A stretch of DNA of 64,000 nucleotides from CAYTGR01 sp964437445 (GTDB lineage Bacteria > Chloroflexota > Anaerolineae > B4-G1 > SLSP01). Each line of letters begins with the position of its first letter. The first letter of the stretch is position 1. Shown piece by piece: positions 1 to 7,904 of this stretch. The stretch spans positions 62,001-126,000 of the forward strand of contig CAYTGR010000004.1 in the NCBI GenBank assembly GCA_964437445.1, in the 5' to 3' direction. The notes beneath the pieces were generated by a model, which saw only the letters and a program-made list of their open reading frames with translations, was not told where the DNA came from and ran no database searches. The position numbers and the translations under genes are program-made.

Positions 1-192
1 GAGGGTTCCATCGCTACCGCTCCGGCCGGCGAAGGGGGATTTGGCTACGATCCGGTCTTCTATCTGCCGGAGCGTGGTTGCACGATGGCGGAACTGCCCG
101 CCGACGAGAAGAATCGGCTCAGCCATCGGGCGCGCGCGGCGCAAGCCCTGCGTCCGTTCCTGGAGCGTCTCTTGCGCGGCGCAGGACCGTGA
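1..192 (+). CDS. rdgB: RdgB/HAM1 non-canonical purine NTP pyrophosphatase, C-terminal fragment
   Basis: Frame 1 is open from the window edge to the TGA at 190-192 and gives the last 63 residues of the RdgB/HAM1 family, which hydrolyses ITP, dITP and XTP to keep deaminated purines out of nucleic acids. The fragment shows the family signatures GGFGYDPVFY, then TMAEL, EKNRLSHRARA and a leucine/arginine-rich end. The N-terminal two thirds lie outside the window, so substrate-binding residues there cannot be checked. The next gene begins 24 bases downstream on the same strand. Family assignment from these C-terminal motifs is secure. Confidence 0.9.
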   Translation, partial: EGSIATAPAGEGGFGYDPVFYLPERGCTMAELPADEKNRLSHRARAAQALRPFLERLLRGAGP

Positions 193-216
193 TGTAAAAC
201 GCAGGAGGAGTCTAAC

Positions 217-714
217 ATGAGTGATACGGCGAAGGGGTGCCTGGCGGTCCTCTGTTTTTTCGCCCTGTTGATCCTGCCGGTACTGGCCCTGGCAATTGGT
301 TGGATCGGCTGGGATTTCCGCACCGGCGCTGAGGCCGGCGGTATCACGGCGGCCGCTTGTTTTCTGCTCATCGTGGGCCTGTTGTTATCCATTCGCCGCC
401 CTTCCTGGCTGGCGGTGGCGCTTCCCTTTCTGATGGGGTTGGGCTATAACGTCCTGCCCGATTTCATGCCCGGGCCGTTGGACGACACCGTTGTATTGAC
501 CGGCGGGAGTCTGCTCACTTTCTTGCTCTGGTTGCGGCGGCAGCCGGGAGTGACCTGGCGAATTTCAGGGCCGCTCCTGCTGGCCGGCCTTTATCCGTTG
601 CTGGGGACGCTGATCCCCGGACCACTGGATGAGTTGATGGTGGCGGCGCTGGGCGCTATGGTGGCTGCCTGGCAGGCATGGCGGCCGGGTAAAGTGGCTC
701 ATGGTTCCCATTGA
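217..714 (+). CDS. Small polytopic membrane protein with duplicated PGPLD motif
   Basis: Predicted 165-residue integral membrane protein with about five hydrophobic segments. A strong AGGAGG-type site sits just before the ATG. The sequence contains an internal echo: VLPDFMPGPLDDTVVL near residues 79-94 and LGTLIPGPLDELMVAALG near 128-145, each at the start of a hydrophobic segment. This recalls the LIPDFIP..LDD signature of DUF1232 membrane proteins, but that family normally carries one copy, so the link is inference. It lies between rdgB and a phosphodiesterase-like gene in a same-strand series. Function unknown. Confidence 0.8.
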   Translation: MSDTAKGCLAVLCFFALLILPVLALAIGWIGWDFRTGAEAGGITAAACFLLIVGLLLSIRRPSWLAVALPFLMGLGYNVLPDFMPGPLDDTVVLTGGSLLTFLLWLRRQPGVTWRISGPLLLAGLYPLLGTLIPGPLDELMVAALGAMVAAWQAWRPGKVAHGSH

Positions 715-734
715 ATTGCGGTTAAAAGGACATC

Positions 735-2036
735 ATGGATAGTGTTGCCCTGGAACAACAATTGCGCACTTACCGGCCCGCCAACGTGGGGATAGCAGCG
801 TGGCCGGCCGAGTTTGTCTGGCCGCGCTACGAGGGACTGTCGGTCGGCAATTTGCCGGCGGCGATTGCCGGTTTGTGGGGTGCCGAACTGCCGGATGGTT
901 TGCTGCCACCACTGCGCGCCGATCTGCTGGCGGGGTTGACCAACGGGGTGGAACGGGTGGTCCTGGTGCTGGTAGACGCGCTGGGTTGGGAGCGGCTGCA
1001 GGCTGCGCTGACCCGCGACCCGGCGCTGAGTTTCCACCGCCTGGCGGCGCAGGGCCGGTTGATCCCGTTGACGAGCGTTTTCCCCTCTACCACCAACAAC
1101 GTGCTCACCACGCTGTGGACCGGTGCGTCGCCGGTCCAGCATGGGCTGCTCGCGTTTACGCTTTATCTGCGCGAGTGGGCCATGGCCGTGGAAGCCATCA
1201 CTTTTTCGCCAACGGCGCACCGCTGGGGCGGCGATTTAGTCCACTGGGGACTGGAACCGGAACGCTTTGTGCCGGTCCCGGGACTGGCGCAAGTCCTGGC
1301 GGCGCAAGGGGTCTCAACGCGGGTTGTGATTCAGGAGAGCCTTACGCGCTCGGCCCTCTCGCGGCTCCTCTACCGGGGTGCGCAGAGCGTGCGGGGCCAC
1401 GTCTCGGCCTCCGATTTCTGGTCAGGGCTGCGGTATGAGCTGCAGCAACACCGGGGTGAACGGCTGTTCCTGCACGGCTACTGGGGCACGCTGGACACCT
1501 TGAGCCACCGGTTCGGTCCTTACGATGACGCGGCCGACGTGGAGGTGCAGACGCTCGCCTGTTTACTGGAAACGGCGTTCTTGCGCGGGCTGACTCCGGC
1601 CGACCGGCGGGGAACTTTGTTGCTCCTGACCGCCGATCACGGTCAGGTGGCGCTCTCTCCCACCAGGGCGTTGCGGTTGGATCAGCAGCCCCTGCTCCGT
1701 GAGGCGTTGTTGCTACCGCCGCTGGGTGAGTTCCGGGCCGCTTTTCTGCACTGCCGCGCCGGGCAGTTCAAAAGAGTGCGCGATTATTTGGCCGAGCAGT
1801 GGGCAGAGGCGTTCACCGTGCTCACGCGCGGGGAATTGTTGCGCAGCGGCCTCCTGGGGCCGGGCGATCCTTACGCCGAAGTGCCCTTCCGGCTGGGTGA
1901 CCTGATCGCCATTGCCCGCGAGCGTTCTTATGTGTCCCCGGATTATTACGCGCCGGTGCAGATGGCCGGCTCGCACGGCAGTCTTACCGCGGCCGAGATG
2001 TTGGTTCCGTTGCTGGCGGTGCGGTTGGATGCGTAA
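735..2036 (+). CDS. Alkaline phosphatase superfamily protein (type I phosphodiesterase/nucleotide pyrophosphatase-like)
   Basis: 433 residues with the metal-site pattern of the alkaline phosphatase superfamily. VVLVLVDALGW (Asp81) is the first metal ligand. SVFPSTTNN supplies the probable Thr nucleophile near 119-120, followed by TGASPVQHG. GTLDTLSHRFG (Asp254, His258), TADHGQ (Asp301, His302) and AGSHGS near 416 complete the set of ligands. Proteins of this type cleave phosphodiesters, phosphonates or sulfate esters; the substrate is not evident here. No signal peptide is visible, so it is probably cytoplasmic. It starts 20 bases after the small membrane protein and may be cotranscribed. Confidence 0.85.
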   Translation: MDSVALEQQLRTYRPANVGIAAWPAEFVWPRYEGLSVGNLPAAIAGLWGAELPDGLLPPLRADLLAGLTNGVERVVLVLVDALGWERLQAALTRDPALSFHRLAAQGRLIPLTSVFPSTTNNVLTTLWTGASPVQHGLLAFTLYLREWAMAVEAITFSPTAHRWGGDLVHWGLEPERFVPVPGLAQVLAAQGVSTRVVIQESLTRSALSRLLYRGAQSVRGHVSASDFWSGLRYELQQHRGERLFLHGYWGTLDTLSHRFGPYDDAADVEVQTLACLLETAFLRGLTPADRRGTLLLLTADHGQVALSPTRALRLDQQPLLREALLLPPLGEFRAAFLHCRAGQFKRVRDYLAEQWAEAFTVLTRGELLRSGLLGPGDPYAEVPFRLGDLIAIARERSYVSPDYYAPVQMAGSHGSLTAAEMLVPLLAVRLDA

Positions 2037-2062
2037 CCAGGCCGGGGCGTTGGGGAAAACAA

Positions 2063-2120
2063 GTTTGTAGTGCCGCGCTTCAGCACGGCTCAGACGGCGC
2101 TCAAGCGCCTGATTACAAAC
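2063..2120. repeat. 58-bp intergenic palindromic repeat, family 1
   Basis: Ends are GTTTGTAGTG and GATTACAAAC, near-perfect terminal inverted repeats. Inside are two smaller hairpins, CCGCGCTTCAGCACGG and GGCGCTCAAGCGCC. The element lies between the phosphodiesterase-like gene and the MoaD-like gene. Closely similar copies occur at 15565-15631 and 15641-15698. Confidence 0.85.
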
Positions 2121-2178
2121 ACAGAGCGTTATTTTCAGAGGAGATTTCATCCTTCCGCCTTCATCCTTCATGCTTTTC

Positions 2179-2257
2179 AAATGTGAGCGGTGAGCAGGAA
2201 TCCGGAACTTCTACCTGCTGCTCTCTGCTCACTCCTTAACTGGTTTTTTCAGAGGGG
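2179..2257. repeat. Hairpin repeat, family 2, upstream of the MoaD-like gene
   Basis: The arms GTGAGCGGTGAGCAG and CTGCTCTCTGCTCACT can pair around a GGAACTTCTA-type loop, and the element ends in CCTTAACTGGTTT. A near-identical copy lies at 30988-31055, also directly upstream of a start codon. Confidence 0.8.
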
Positions 2258-2264
2258 TAGCGAG

Positions 2265-2501
2265 ATGTTGGTCAAAGTGAAACTGTTTTCGTTCCTCAAT
2301 AAGTACGCGCCCGGCGGGACCGGGGAGGCGTTTGACCTGGAACTGCCGGAGCGCAGCACGATTGCCGACCTGATCACCCGCTTAGAAATTCGGCCCAACG
2401 AGGTGAGCATCGCTTATGTCAACGGAGAGGCGCGGGCGACGCTCTATCGCCTGCGCCCTGGCGATGAGGTGGGCTTTTTCCCGCCGGTAGGCGGAGGGTG
2501 A
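2265..2501 (+). CDS. MoaD/ThiS-family sulfur-carrier protein
   Basis: 78 residues, normal for the beta-grasp sulfur carriers MoaD and ThiS. The chain begins MLVKVKLFSFLNKYAPGG and ends PPVGGG; the C-terminal Gly-Gly is the residue pair adenylated by MoeB/ThiF-type enzymes and converted to a thiocarboxylate. GDEVGFFPPVGGG is typical of the family. I start at ATG 2265 after an AGAGGGG site; an upstream in-frame ATG at 2190 would translate the hairpin repeat and is not credible. No molybdopterin or thiamine genes lie nearby, so the pathway is open. Confidence 0.85.
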   Translation: MLVKVKLFSFLNKYAPGGTGEAFDLELPERSTIADLITRLEIRPNEVSIAYVNGEARATLYRLRPGDEVGFFPPVGGG

Positions 2502-2537
2502 GCGGGTTAGGGGGCCGGGAGCGAGGCTTGCCGCTTC

Positions 2538-2565
2538 TTGATTCTCTTTTTCCCTGTGCTACAAT
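2538..2565 (+). promoter_or_regulatory. Candidate sigma-70 type promoter for the KorA-like gene
   Basis: TTGATT and TACAAT are separated by 16 bases. The inferred start near 2572 leaves a leader of about 90 bases containing the palindrome at 2591-2645. Confidence 0.5.
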
Positions 2566-2590
2566 GACCAAGAGATAACGGGCCACAAAC

Positions 2591-2645
2591 CGCCAACCAC
2601 AGACCACTTGCTGCCTGTGGTCCGTCGTTCGCGGTCTGTGGTCAA
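2591..2645. repeat. Inverted repeat, GGTCTGTGGTC family (family 3)
   Basis: The arms ACCACAGACCAC and GCGGTCTGTGGT flank a CTGCCTGTGGTCCGTCG core. Related copies are at 6685-6711, 8980-9062, 23073-23105, 36264-36307 and 54702-54744. Confidence 0.7.
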
Positions 2646-2663
2646 CTTTGGGAGGAGGCCTTC

Positions 2664-3728
2664 ATGCGTGAGTTTATAGATGGCGCGACCGCGATTGTGC
2701 GGGGCGCAATTGCCGCCGGGTGCAACTTCTTTGCCGGCTATCCTATCACCCCGGCGACCTCAATCTTGCTGGCGATGGTGCGCGAGCTGCCCAAGGTCGG
2801 CGGGATCGCCATTCAGGGTGAGGACGAGATCGCCAGCATCGGGATGTGCTTAGGCGCGGCGAGCGCCGGGATGCGTGCGCTCACCGCGACGAGCGGCCCC
2901 GGCCTGAGCCTTTACAGCGAAAATATCGGGCTGGCGATCATGGCAGAACTGCCGCTGGTGATCGTGGATGTGCAGCGGCTCGGTCCGGCCACCGGCGGCG
3001 CGACGACCGTCGGCCAGGGTGACACGCATTTCGCCCGCTGGGGCACCGCGGGCGGCTACCCGCTCATCGTGCTGGCGCCCTCTTCGGTGGCGGAGTGCAT
3101 GACCTTGACGATGGAAGCCTTTGTGCTGGCGGAGCAATTCCGCTGCCCGGTGATCGTGCTCACGGATAAAGAGCTCAATCTGACTACCGCGACCGTGGAG
3201 CTGTTGGAACCGCCGGCTTACTCATCGCAATCACCGGTCGTGCCGGTGCCGCCGCCGCTGGGGGCCGGCCAGGTGGTACGGCTGACCGGTTCCAGCCATG
3301 ATGACCAGGGCCGCATCACCAAAGACCCGGCCCAAATTGAGGCACTGAACCGGCGGTTGTGGGACAAGATCATGGCGCACCGTGAGGAGTTGGAGCGGGT
3401 GCGGCTGGATCTGCAGCCCGGCGCGACCACGCTGTTTGTCTCGTTCGGTGTCACGGCGCGGGCTCTGGAGGAGGCGTTAGTCCAGGCACGGGCGACCGGG
3501 TATGGGGTCTCCGGCGTGATTGTGCAGAGCCTCTGGCCGGTGCCGGAACAGGCGCTGCGGCAGGCGGCGGCGGGCGTCCGGCGGATTGTGGTGGCCGAGC
3601 TCAACCCCGGTCTCTACGTCCAGGAACTGCGCGCGCTTTTCCCCGACCGGGAGGTGCTCAGCCTGAGCCGGATTGATGGCGGACTGATCGCGCCGGAGCA
3701 GTTCGTGGCGCTGGTGCGTGAGACGTGA
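2664..3728 (+). CDS. 2-oxoacid:ferredoxin oxidoreductase alpha subunit (KorA-like)
   Basis: 354 residues with the pyrimidine-binding and core domains of the alpha subunit of 2-oxoglutarate or pyruvate:ferredoxin oxidoreductase. AGYPITPATS near residues 24-33 and IQGEDEIASIGMCLGAASAG are hallmarks; the later TSGPGLSLYSENIGLA and DVQRLGPATG follow the KorA order. The partner beta subunit, which carries thiamine diphosphate binding and often Fe-S ligands, is not adjacent: the next gene is a prepilin peptidase. The start is set by a GGGAGGAGG site. The stop codon lies inside a heptad tandem repeat. Whether 2-oxoglutarate or another oxoacid is used cannot be told. Confidence 0.88.
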   Translation: MREFIDGATAIVRGAIAAGCNFFAGYPITPATSILLAMVRELPKVGGIAIQGEDEIASIGMCLGAASAGMRALTATSGPGLSLYSENIGLAIMAELPLVIVDVQRLGPATGGATTVGQGDTHFARWGTAGGYPLIVLAPSSVAECMTLTMEAFVLAEQFRCPVIVLTDKELNLTTATVELLEPPAYSSQSPVVPVPPPLGAGQVVRLTGSSHDDQGRITKDPAQIEALNRRLWDKIMAHREELERVRLDLQPGATTLFVSFGVTARALEEALVQARATGYGVSGVIVQSLWPVPEQALRQAAAGVRRIVVAELNPGLYVQELRALFPDREVLSLSRIDGGLIAPEQFVALVRET

Positions 3729-3793
3729 GGCGTGAAACGTGAAACGTGAAACGTGAGACGGGAAACGGGAAACGCAACAGGCAACACGTAATA
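3717..3793. repeat. Tandem heptad repeat (CGTGAAA family)
   Basis: About eleven 7-base units in phase: CGTGAGA, CGTGAGG, CGTGAAA three times, CGTGAGA, CGGGAAA twice, then decaying units. The array begins within the last codons of the KorA-like gene and supplies its stop codon. A second array is at 7832-7893. Confidence 0.85.
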
Positions 3794-3809
3794 TGCAGAA
3801 TGCATTGCT

Positions 3810-4574
3810 ATGCTACCCTTATTGATATTTTTAACCGGGTTGGTCTGTGGGGCTTTAGCGGCGCACGGGGCGGAGACGGTGATGGCCCGGCGGCCCTGGG
3901 CGCGACCGGCCTGCCCTTACTGTAAGACGCCTTACGCAGGCTTGCAGTGGTGCGCCGCGTTAGGGCCGTTGTTCGGTGCGGGCCGCTGTCCGGCTTGCGG
4001 GCGGCGAGTGCGCTGGCAGCGTGCCGCCGGGGAACTGCTCCTGGCGGCCACCTGGACGGTGCTGGTGGTGCGCTATGGCCTGACCTGGCGCGTGGTCTTG
4101 ACCGGGGTAGCGGCCGTACCGCTCATCATGGTCACTGTGACCGATTTGGAGACCCGCCTGATCCCCAACCGCATTATCCTGCCGGCCAGCGGAGCGTTGG
4201 CCGTGCTGGGGACGTTAGCCGGTACGGCCATGCCAGGGCTGAGTTTCCGCTGGTGGACGGTGCTGGCCGGCGGGGCATTCGGTTTCCTGGTTTTCTGGGC
4301 GCTGGTAGCCGGCGGGACGGCGCTCTTCGGTGAGGGCGCGTTGGGGGTGGGCGATATCAAGCTCGCGGCCTACATTGGATTGGCGGTGGGGTTTCCCCTG
4401 GTGGTGGAAGCGTTGGTCCTGGCCATCCTGTTCGGTTTCGTGGGCGGGGTGATCCTCGTCATTATCCATCGGGGCAATCTGCGAATTTACATTCCTTACG
4501 GTCCCTTTCTGGTGTTGGGTGGTTTGACGACACTCCTGTGGGGCATGGAAATTGCCACCTGGTTTTTGCGGTGA
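3810..4574 (+). CDS. Type IV prepilin peptidase (A24 family)
   Basis: 254 residues, polytopic. This aspartic membrane peptidase cleaves prepilin leader peptides and usually N-methylates the new end. The cytoplasmic zinc loop is present as CPYC (35-38) and CPAC (60-63). The two catalytic aspartates are visible in VTDLETRLIPN (Asp112) and GVGDIKL (Asp182). No pilin or secretion ATPase gene is adjacent, so the substrates lie elsewhere. Start at ATG 3810 lacks a good ribosome binding site but is the first codon that gives the N-terminal membrane segment. Assignment is firm. Confidence 0.9.
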   Translation: MLPLLIFLTGLVCGALAAHGAETVMARRPWARPACPYCKTPYAGLQWCAALGPLFGAGRCPACGRRVRWQRAAGELLLAATWTVLVVRYGLTWRVVLTGVAAVPLIMVTVTDLETRLIPNRIILPASGALAVLGTLAGTAMPGLSFRWWTVLAGGAFGFLVFWALVAGGTALFGEGALGVGDIKLAAYIGLAVGFPLVVEALVLAILFGFVGGVILVIIHRGNLRIYIPYGPFLVLGGLTTLLWGMEIATWFLR

Positions 4575-4647
4575 AGCCGGGAATCAAGAATTTGCGTGCC
4601 CGGCGATGTCTGCGCAGCCGGGATCCGGTTGAGAGCAAGGAGGGCTG

Positions 4648-5406
4648 ATGATCCAAAATCCGCAGCTGGAGGGCGATAGTTTCTTCTGGGCCGGCGGGCC
4701 GGTGGGCGTGGTGCTCTCGCATGGCTTCACGGCGACGACGGCCGAGGTGCGCCTGTTGGGCCGTTATTTGCACGAGCGCGGTTACACCGTCGCTGGGCCG
4801 TTGCTGGCCGGTCACGGGACCACGCCGGAAGATTTGCTTCACTGTCGCTGGCAGGAGTGGCTGACCACGTTGGAGGCGATGTACCGCCAGGTCGCTGCCG
4901 GCTGCGAACGGGTTTTTGTCGGCGGCGAATCTATGGGCGCACTCCTGGCGCTCTATGTCGCCAGCGAACACCCGGAGGTCGCCGGGATTCTCACCTATGC
5001 GCCCGCGCTCAAAGCTTCCTCCCGGCTGATCTCTTTCGCGCCGGTGCTCTGGCCGTTCCTCAAGTATATCACGCCTCCACGGGACCCGGATGGGGTGGTG
5101 GATGGCCGCTGGAAGGGGTACACCGTCCGGCCGGTACGGGCGGCTGCGCAGCTCTTGCGGCTACAGCAAGCGGTGCGTCCTCGGCTGCCGGCGCTTCGCC
5201 AGCCGTTGTTGATCGTGCAGGGGCGGCTGGACCGGACTGTGGACCTCCCGGCGGTAGAGGCGCTGTACCGGGAGATCGGTTCCCCGGTGAAGGAATTCCA
5301 TTGGATGGAGGAATCCACGCACTGCGTGATTTTGGATCGGGAATGGGAAGCGGCGGCGCAGTTGACCGAGAATTTCATGGTGCGGGTGTTGGGAGCGGCG
5401 GCCTGA
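4648..5406 (+). CDS. Alpha/beta hydrolase, Est30-like carboxylesterase/lipase (copy 1)
   Basis: 252 residues of the alpha/beta hydrolase fold, similar to thermophile carboxylesterase Est30 and monoacylglycerol lipases. Oxyanion region LSHGFT (24-28), nucleophile Ser95 in GGESMG, Asp195 in QGRLDRTVD and His225 in STHCVI form the catalytic triad. ATG 4648 follows GCAAGGAGGGCTG. It sits 46 bases before a paralogue of similar length (5453-6241), a tandem duplication. Cytoplasmic, with no signal peptide. Substrate not predictable beyond medium-chain esters. Confidence 0.88.
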   Translation: MIQNPQLEGDSFFWAGGPVGVVLSHGFTATTAEVRLLGRYLHERGYTVAGPLLAGHGTTPEDLLHCRWQEWLTTLEAMYRQVAAGCERVFVGGESMGALLALYVASEHPEVAGILTYAPALKASSRLISFAPVLWPFLKYITPPRDPDGVVDGRWKGYTVRPVRAAAQLLRLQQAVRPRLPALRQPLLIVQGRLDRTVDLPAVEALYREIGSPVKEFHWMEESTHCVILDREWEAAAQLTENFMVRVLGAAA

Positions 5407-5452
5407 CTGCGTTACAGTGTCGTAGGCAAAAGAGGTACACAGGGGGTGCGCG

Positions 5453-6241
5453 ATGAAAATTCGTGAAGATCAGCTGCTGGTGCTCCAGGCCGATCCCACC
5501 CCTTTTTTCCTGGAGGGTGGGCCGACCGGGGTGTTGCTCATCCACGGTTTTACCGGGACGCCGCGCGAGATGCGGCGGGTCGGTGATTATCTCCACGTGC
5601 GCGGGCTGACGGTCAGTGCGCCGCTGCTGCCCGGCCACGGGACGTCGCTGGCGGCGGTCAACCGCGTCTCCTGGCGGGAATGGACGGCGGCGGTGGAGGC
5701 CGCCTATCGCGAATTAGCCGCGCGGTGCCGGCCGGTTTTCGTCGGCGGCCATTCCATGGGGTCGTTGCTGACGATCTGGTTGGGGGCCCGGTTTGCGGAG
5801 GTGGCTGGGTTGATTCTCTACGCGCCGGCGTACCGGGTGGCGAACTGGAAGCTGCGGCTCACGCCGGTGGCTCGTTATGTCGTCGGCAGCGTCGCCAAGT
5901 CGGGCGTTCCAGATATTCAGGACCCGGAAGCGCAGGCCTGGTTGGGTGGCTTTGCGCGCTATCCTGTTCCGGCGGCGGCTGAATTGTTGGCCCTCCAACG
6001 GCGGGTGCGGCGGCTCTTGCCTCACGTGCGGCAGCCGGCGCTGGTGGTTTACTCGGCGGGAGACCGCTCCATTCACCCCACCAGCGGGCCGGAGATAGTG
6101 CGGCGATTGGGCAGTGCCGAGGTGGAGACATTAGTGCTTACCACTTCAGGGCACGGTCTCACCGCCGACGTGGAGTGGGAGCAGGTGGCGGAGACGACCT
6201 ACCGGTTCATCACGCGGCTGGCTGGCCCGGCCGCCGGATGA
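5453..6241 (+). CDS. Alpha/beta hydrolase, Est30-like carboxylesterase/lipase (copy 2)
   Basis: 262 residues, paralogue of the preceding gene. Triad: Ser101 in GGHSMG, Asp204 in SAGDRSIHP, His234 in TSGHGL. The cap regions (about residues 125-180) differ most between the two copies, suggesting different substrates. The stop overlaps the start region of the GlpM-like gene, so the three genes are probably one transcript ending at the hairpin 6603-6651. Confidence 0.88.
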   Translation: MKIREDQLLVLQADPTPFFLEGGPTGVLLIHGFTGTPREMRRVGDYLHVRGLTVSAPLLPGHGTSLAAVNRVSWREWTAAVEAAYRELAARCRPVFVGGHSMGSLLTIWLGARFAEVAGLILYAPAYRVANWKLRLTPVARYVVGSVAKSGVPDIQDPEAQAWLGGFARYPVPAAAELLALQRRVRRLLPHVRQPALVVYSAGDRSIHPTSGPEIVRRLGSAEVETLVLTTSGHGLTADVEWEQVAETTYRFITRLAGPAAG

Positions 6242-6245
6242 GGGG

Positions 6246-6581
6246 GTGAGGGTGGATATTGTGTGGAAGGGCTTCATCGGTGGCCTGGTAACCGCGCTGA
6301 TTGCCTGGTTGGCCAAGCGCGGCAATGTTTTGCCCGGCATTGCGCCCCTCTTTCCCACGCTGACGTTGATGGCGCTGGTGCTAGTAGGGGTGAAAGGTGA
6401 CCCCAAAGGGTTCCAACAGACGGTGGGGGCGGCGCTCAAAACTGTGCCGGCCTACGTGATTTTTCTCCTGGTCTGCTATCTTGGGGCCCAACGGTGGAAT
6501 TTCAAAGCCTCGTTGGCGGTTGGGTTGGGGGCCTGGTTCCTGGTGGTGCTGGCGATTTTCCTGCTGCCCCGTGTCTGGTAG
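6246..6581 (+). CDS. GlpM-family small membrane protein
   Basis: About 110 residues with four hydrophobic segments. Length and pattern match the GlpM family: N-terminal KGFIGGLVTALIAWLAKRGN, then GIAPLFPTLTLMALVLVG, then a PAYVIFLLVCYL segment. GlpM has been linked to glycerol-3-phosphate metabolism and alginate in Pseudomonas, but its activity is not established. GTG 6246 is given; GTG 6252, better spaced from the AGGGGGTGA run, is an equally good start. It directly follows the second hydrolase. Confidence 0.75.
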   Translation: MRVDIVWKGFIGGLVTALIAWLAKRGNVLPGIAPLFPTLTLMALVLVGVKGDPKGFQQTVGAALKTVPAYVIFLLVCYLGAQRWNFKASLAVGLGAWFLVVLAIFLLPRVW

Positions 6582-6602
6582 GATATTTCATTTCATCAAG
6601 AA

Positions 6603-6651
6603 GGGGATTTTGCGCGATGGCTTTCCATACGCAAAATCCCCTAAAATTTTT
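6603..6651 (+). terminator. Intrinsic terminator after the GlpM-like gene
   Basis: Perfect 12-bp stem GGGGATTTTGCG/CGCAAAATCCCC with a 15-base loop, followed by TAAAATTTTT. It separates the plus-strand group from the converging minus-strand genes. Confidence 0.8.
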
Positions 6652-6684
6652 CTCGGCGGCGCGCAAGGTACGCTACAGATTCCT

Positions 6685-6711
6685 TGGTCTGTGGTCCGTT
6701 GTCTGGGGTCT
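6685..6711. repeat. Partial family 3 repeat
   Basis: TGGTCTGTGGTCCGTTGTC lies between the terminator at 6603-6651 and the end of the PreA-like gene; only one arm is recognisable. Confidence 0.5.
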
Positions 6712-6717
6712 TTTGAA

Positions 6718-7797
6718 TTACATCGGCGGTACGAGCGCGTCCACTGGGCAGCGGCTCAGGCAGAGGCCACACCTGGCGCATCGCTCCGCGTGGATTTGGA
6801 TCCGCTTTTCTTCCAGGTAGAGCGCATCGTAGACGCAGCTGGTCACACAGCGTTTGCAGGCGATGCAGCGCTCCGGGACTAAGATCGGCGGGCGGGTCAT
6901 CTGGGGGATCCCCTGCCGCAGCGTCAACCCCTGGATGTTGGCTAAGCTGGTGTAGCCGTGGGCGTCCAGCCAGCCGTTGAGCTCGGCCGCGATGCGGCCG
7001 AAGACTTCCGGCCCCCTGGTGATGGCCGCAGTACAAACCTGAACGGCACTGGCGCCGGCCATCAGGAACTCCACCACATCCGCGCCGCTGGAAATACCGC
7101 CCACGCCGATGATGGGAATATTCACCACGCGCGCCACCTCGTAGACGACGCGCAGCGCCAGCGGTTTGAGCGCCGGGCCTGACATCCAGCCGTAGCCGGT
7201 CTTGCTGCCCAGCCAGGGCCGGCCGCCGCGCTCGATGTCAATTCCCAACGTCGGCCCGAAGGAGTTGATCGCCACGATGCCGTCCACGCCGGCTTCCTGA
7301 GCGGCCAGCGCGGCGCGGTGGGCGTCGCGGAAGGGGCTCAACTTGACGAAGACGGGCACGTCCAGCGCGGCTTTGGCGGCGCGGATGGCATCCTGCATGG
7401 GGGCGGGATCGTCGCTGATGTAGTGGGTACTCAATTCCACCGCGTCGGCAAACGGACGCACCCGTGGGGCCAGCTGAGCGATATCCTCCGGTGTGTAGCC
7501 CAAACCGATAATGAGCGGCAGCCCGGCTGCTTTGGCCTGGGGATATTCCACCTCCAGCCACTGCTCCGGTTCCAGTTCCGACCAGAGCTCGGTGTTGAGG
7601 AAGTAGGTTTTGAAGTCGGCCATGTTGGGCTGCGGTACCTGAGCGCCGGCCACGGAGATGGTTTTGGCGACGAGTGCCGAGGCCCCGCCTCGGGCACAGG
7701 CCAGCAACGCCGCCCCGTCGCGGCCAGGGGGGCCCGCCGCCGGCATCACAGGATGGGCTAAGGTCAGCCCGCAAAAAGTGGTGGTGAGATCGGCCAT
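6718..7797 (-). CDS. Dihydroorotate dehydrogenase-like flavoprotein with two [4Fe-4S] motifs (PreA-like)
   Basis: 359 residues. An FMN-binding TIM barrel of the dihydroorotate/dihydropyrimidine dehydrogenase type (residues about 1-300, with FVKLSPF, GVDGIVAINSFG and IIGVGGISSGADVVEFLMAGA) is followed by two ferredoxin clusters, CIACKRCVTSC and CARCGLCLSRCP. This layout matches PreA, the subunit of NAD-dependent dihydropyrimidine dehydrogenase; the PreT partner is not next door. I start at ATG 7797 because AGGAGGA lies just upstream; an extension to 7893 would translate the heptad repeat. It probably shares a transcript with the LLM gene. Confidence 0.85.
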   Translation of the reverse strand: MADLTTTFCGLTLAHPVMPAAGPPGRDGAALLACARGGASALVAKTISVAGAQVPQPNMADFKTYFLNTELWSELEPEQWLEVEYPQAKAAGLPLIIGLGYTPEDIAQLAPRVRPFADAVELSTHYISDDPAPMQDAIRAAKAALDVPVFVKLSPFRDAHRAALAAQEAGVDGIVAINSFGPTLGIDIERGGRPWLGSKTGYGWMSGPALKPLALRVVYEVARVVNIPIIGVGGISSGADVVEFLMAGASAVQVCTAAITRGPEVFGRIAAELNGWLDAHGYTSLANIQGLTLRQGIPQMTRPPILVPERCIACKRCVTSCVYDALYLEEKRIQIHAERCARCGLCLSRCPVDALVPPM

Positions 7798-7831
7798 GGG
7801 TGAAAGAGTCCTCCTGTTGTGAAAGATGGAA

Positions 7832-7893
7832 TGTGAAACGTGAAGCGTGAAACGTGAAACGTGAGGCGGCAGCCCTGACGTTTCACGTTTCAC
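7832..7893. repeat. Heptad repeat array with inverted half
   Basis: Units TGTGAAA, CGTGAAG, CGTGAAA, CGTGAAA and CGTGAGG are followed by CGTTTCA twice in the opposite sense, giving a 16-bp stem around an 18-base loop. It lies between the LLM and PreA-like genes. Same family as 3717-3793. Confidence 0.8.
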
Positions 7894-7904
7894 GGTGGGG
7901 ATGG

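Noticed and set aside
3614..3805. Minus-strand frame encoding HVSRLTFHVSRF-like repeats
   Set aside because: It is just the reverse translation of the CGTGAAA heptad array.
7797..7893. N-terminal extension of the PreA-like protein
   Set aside because: It would translate the heptad repeat, and the AGGAGGA site supports ATG 7797.
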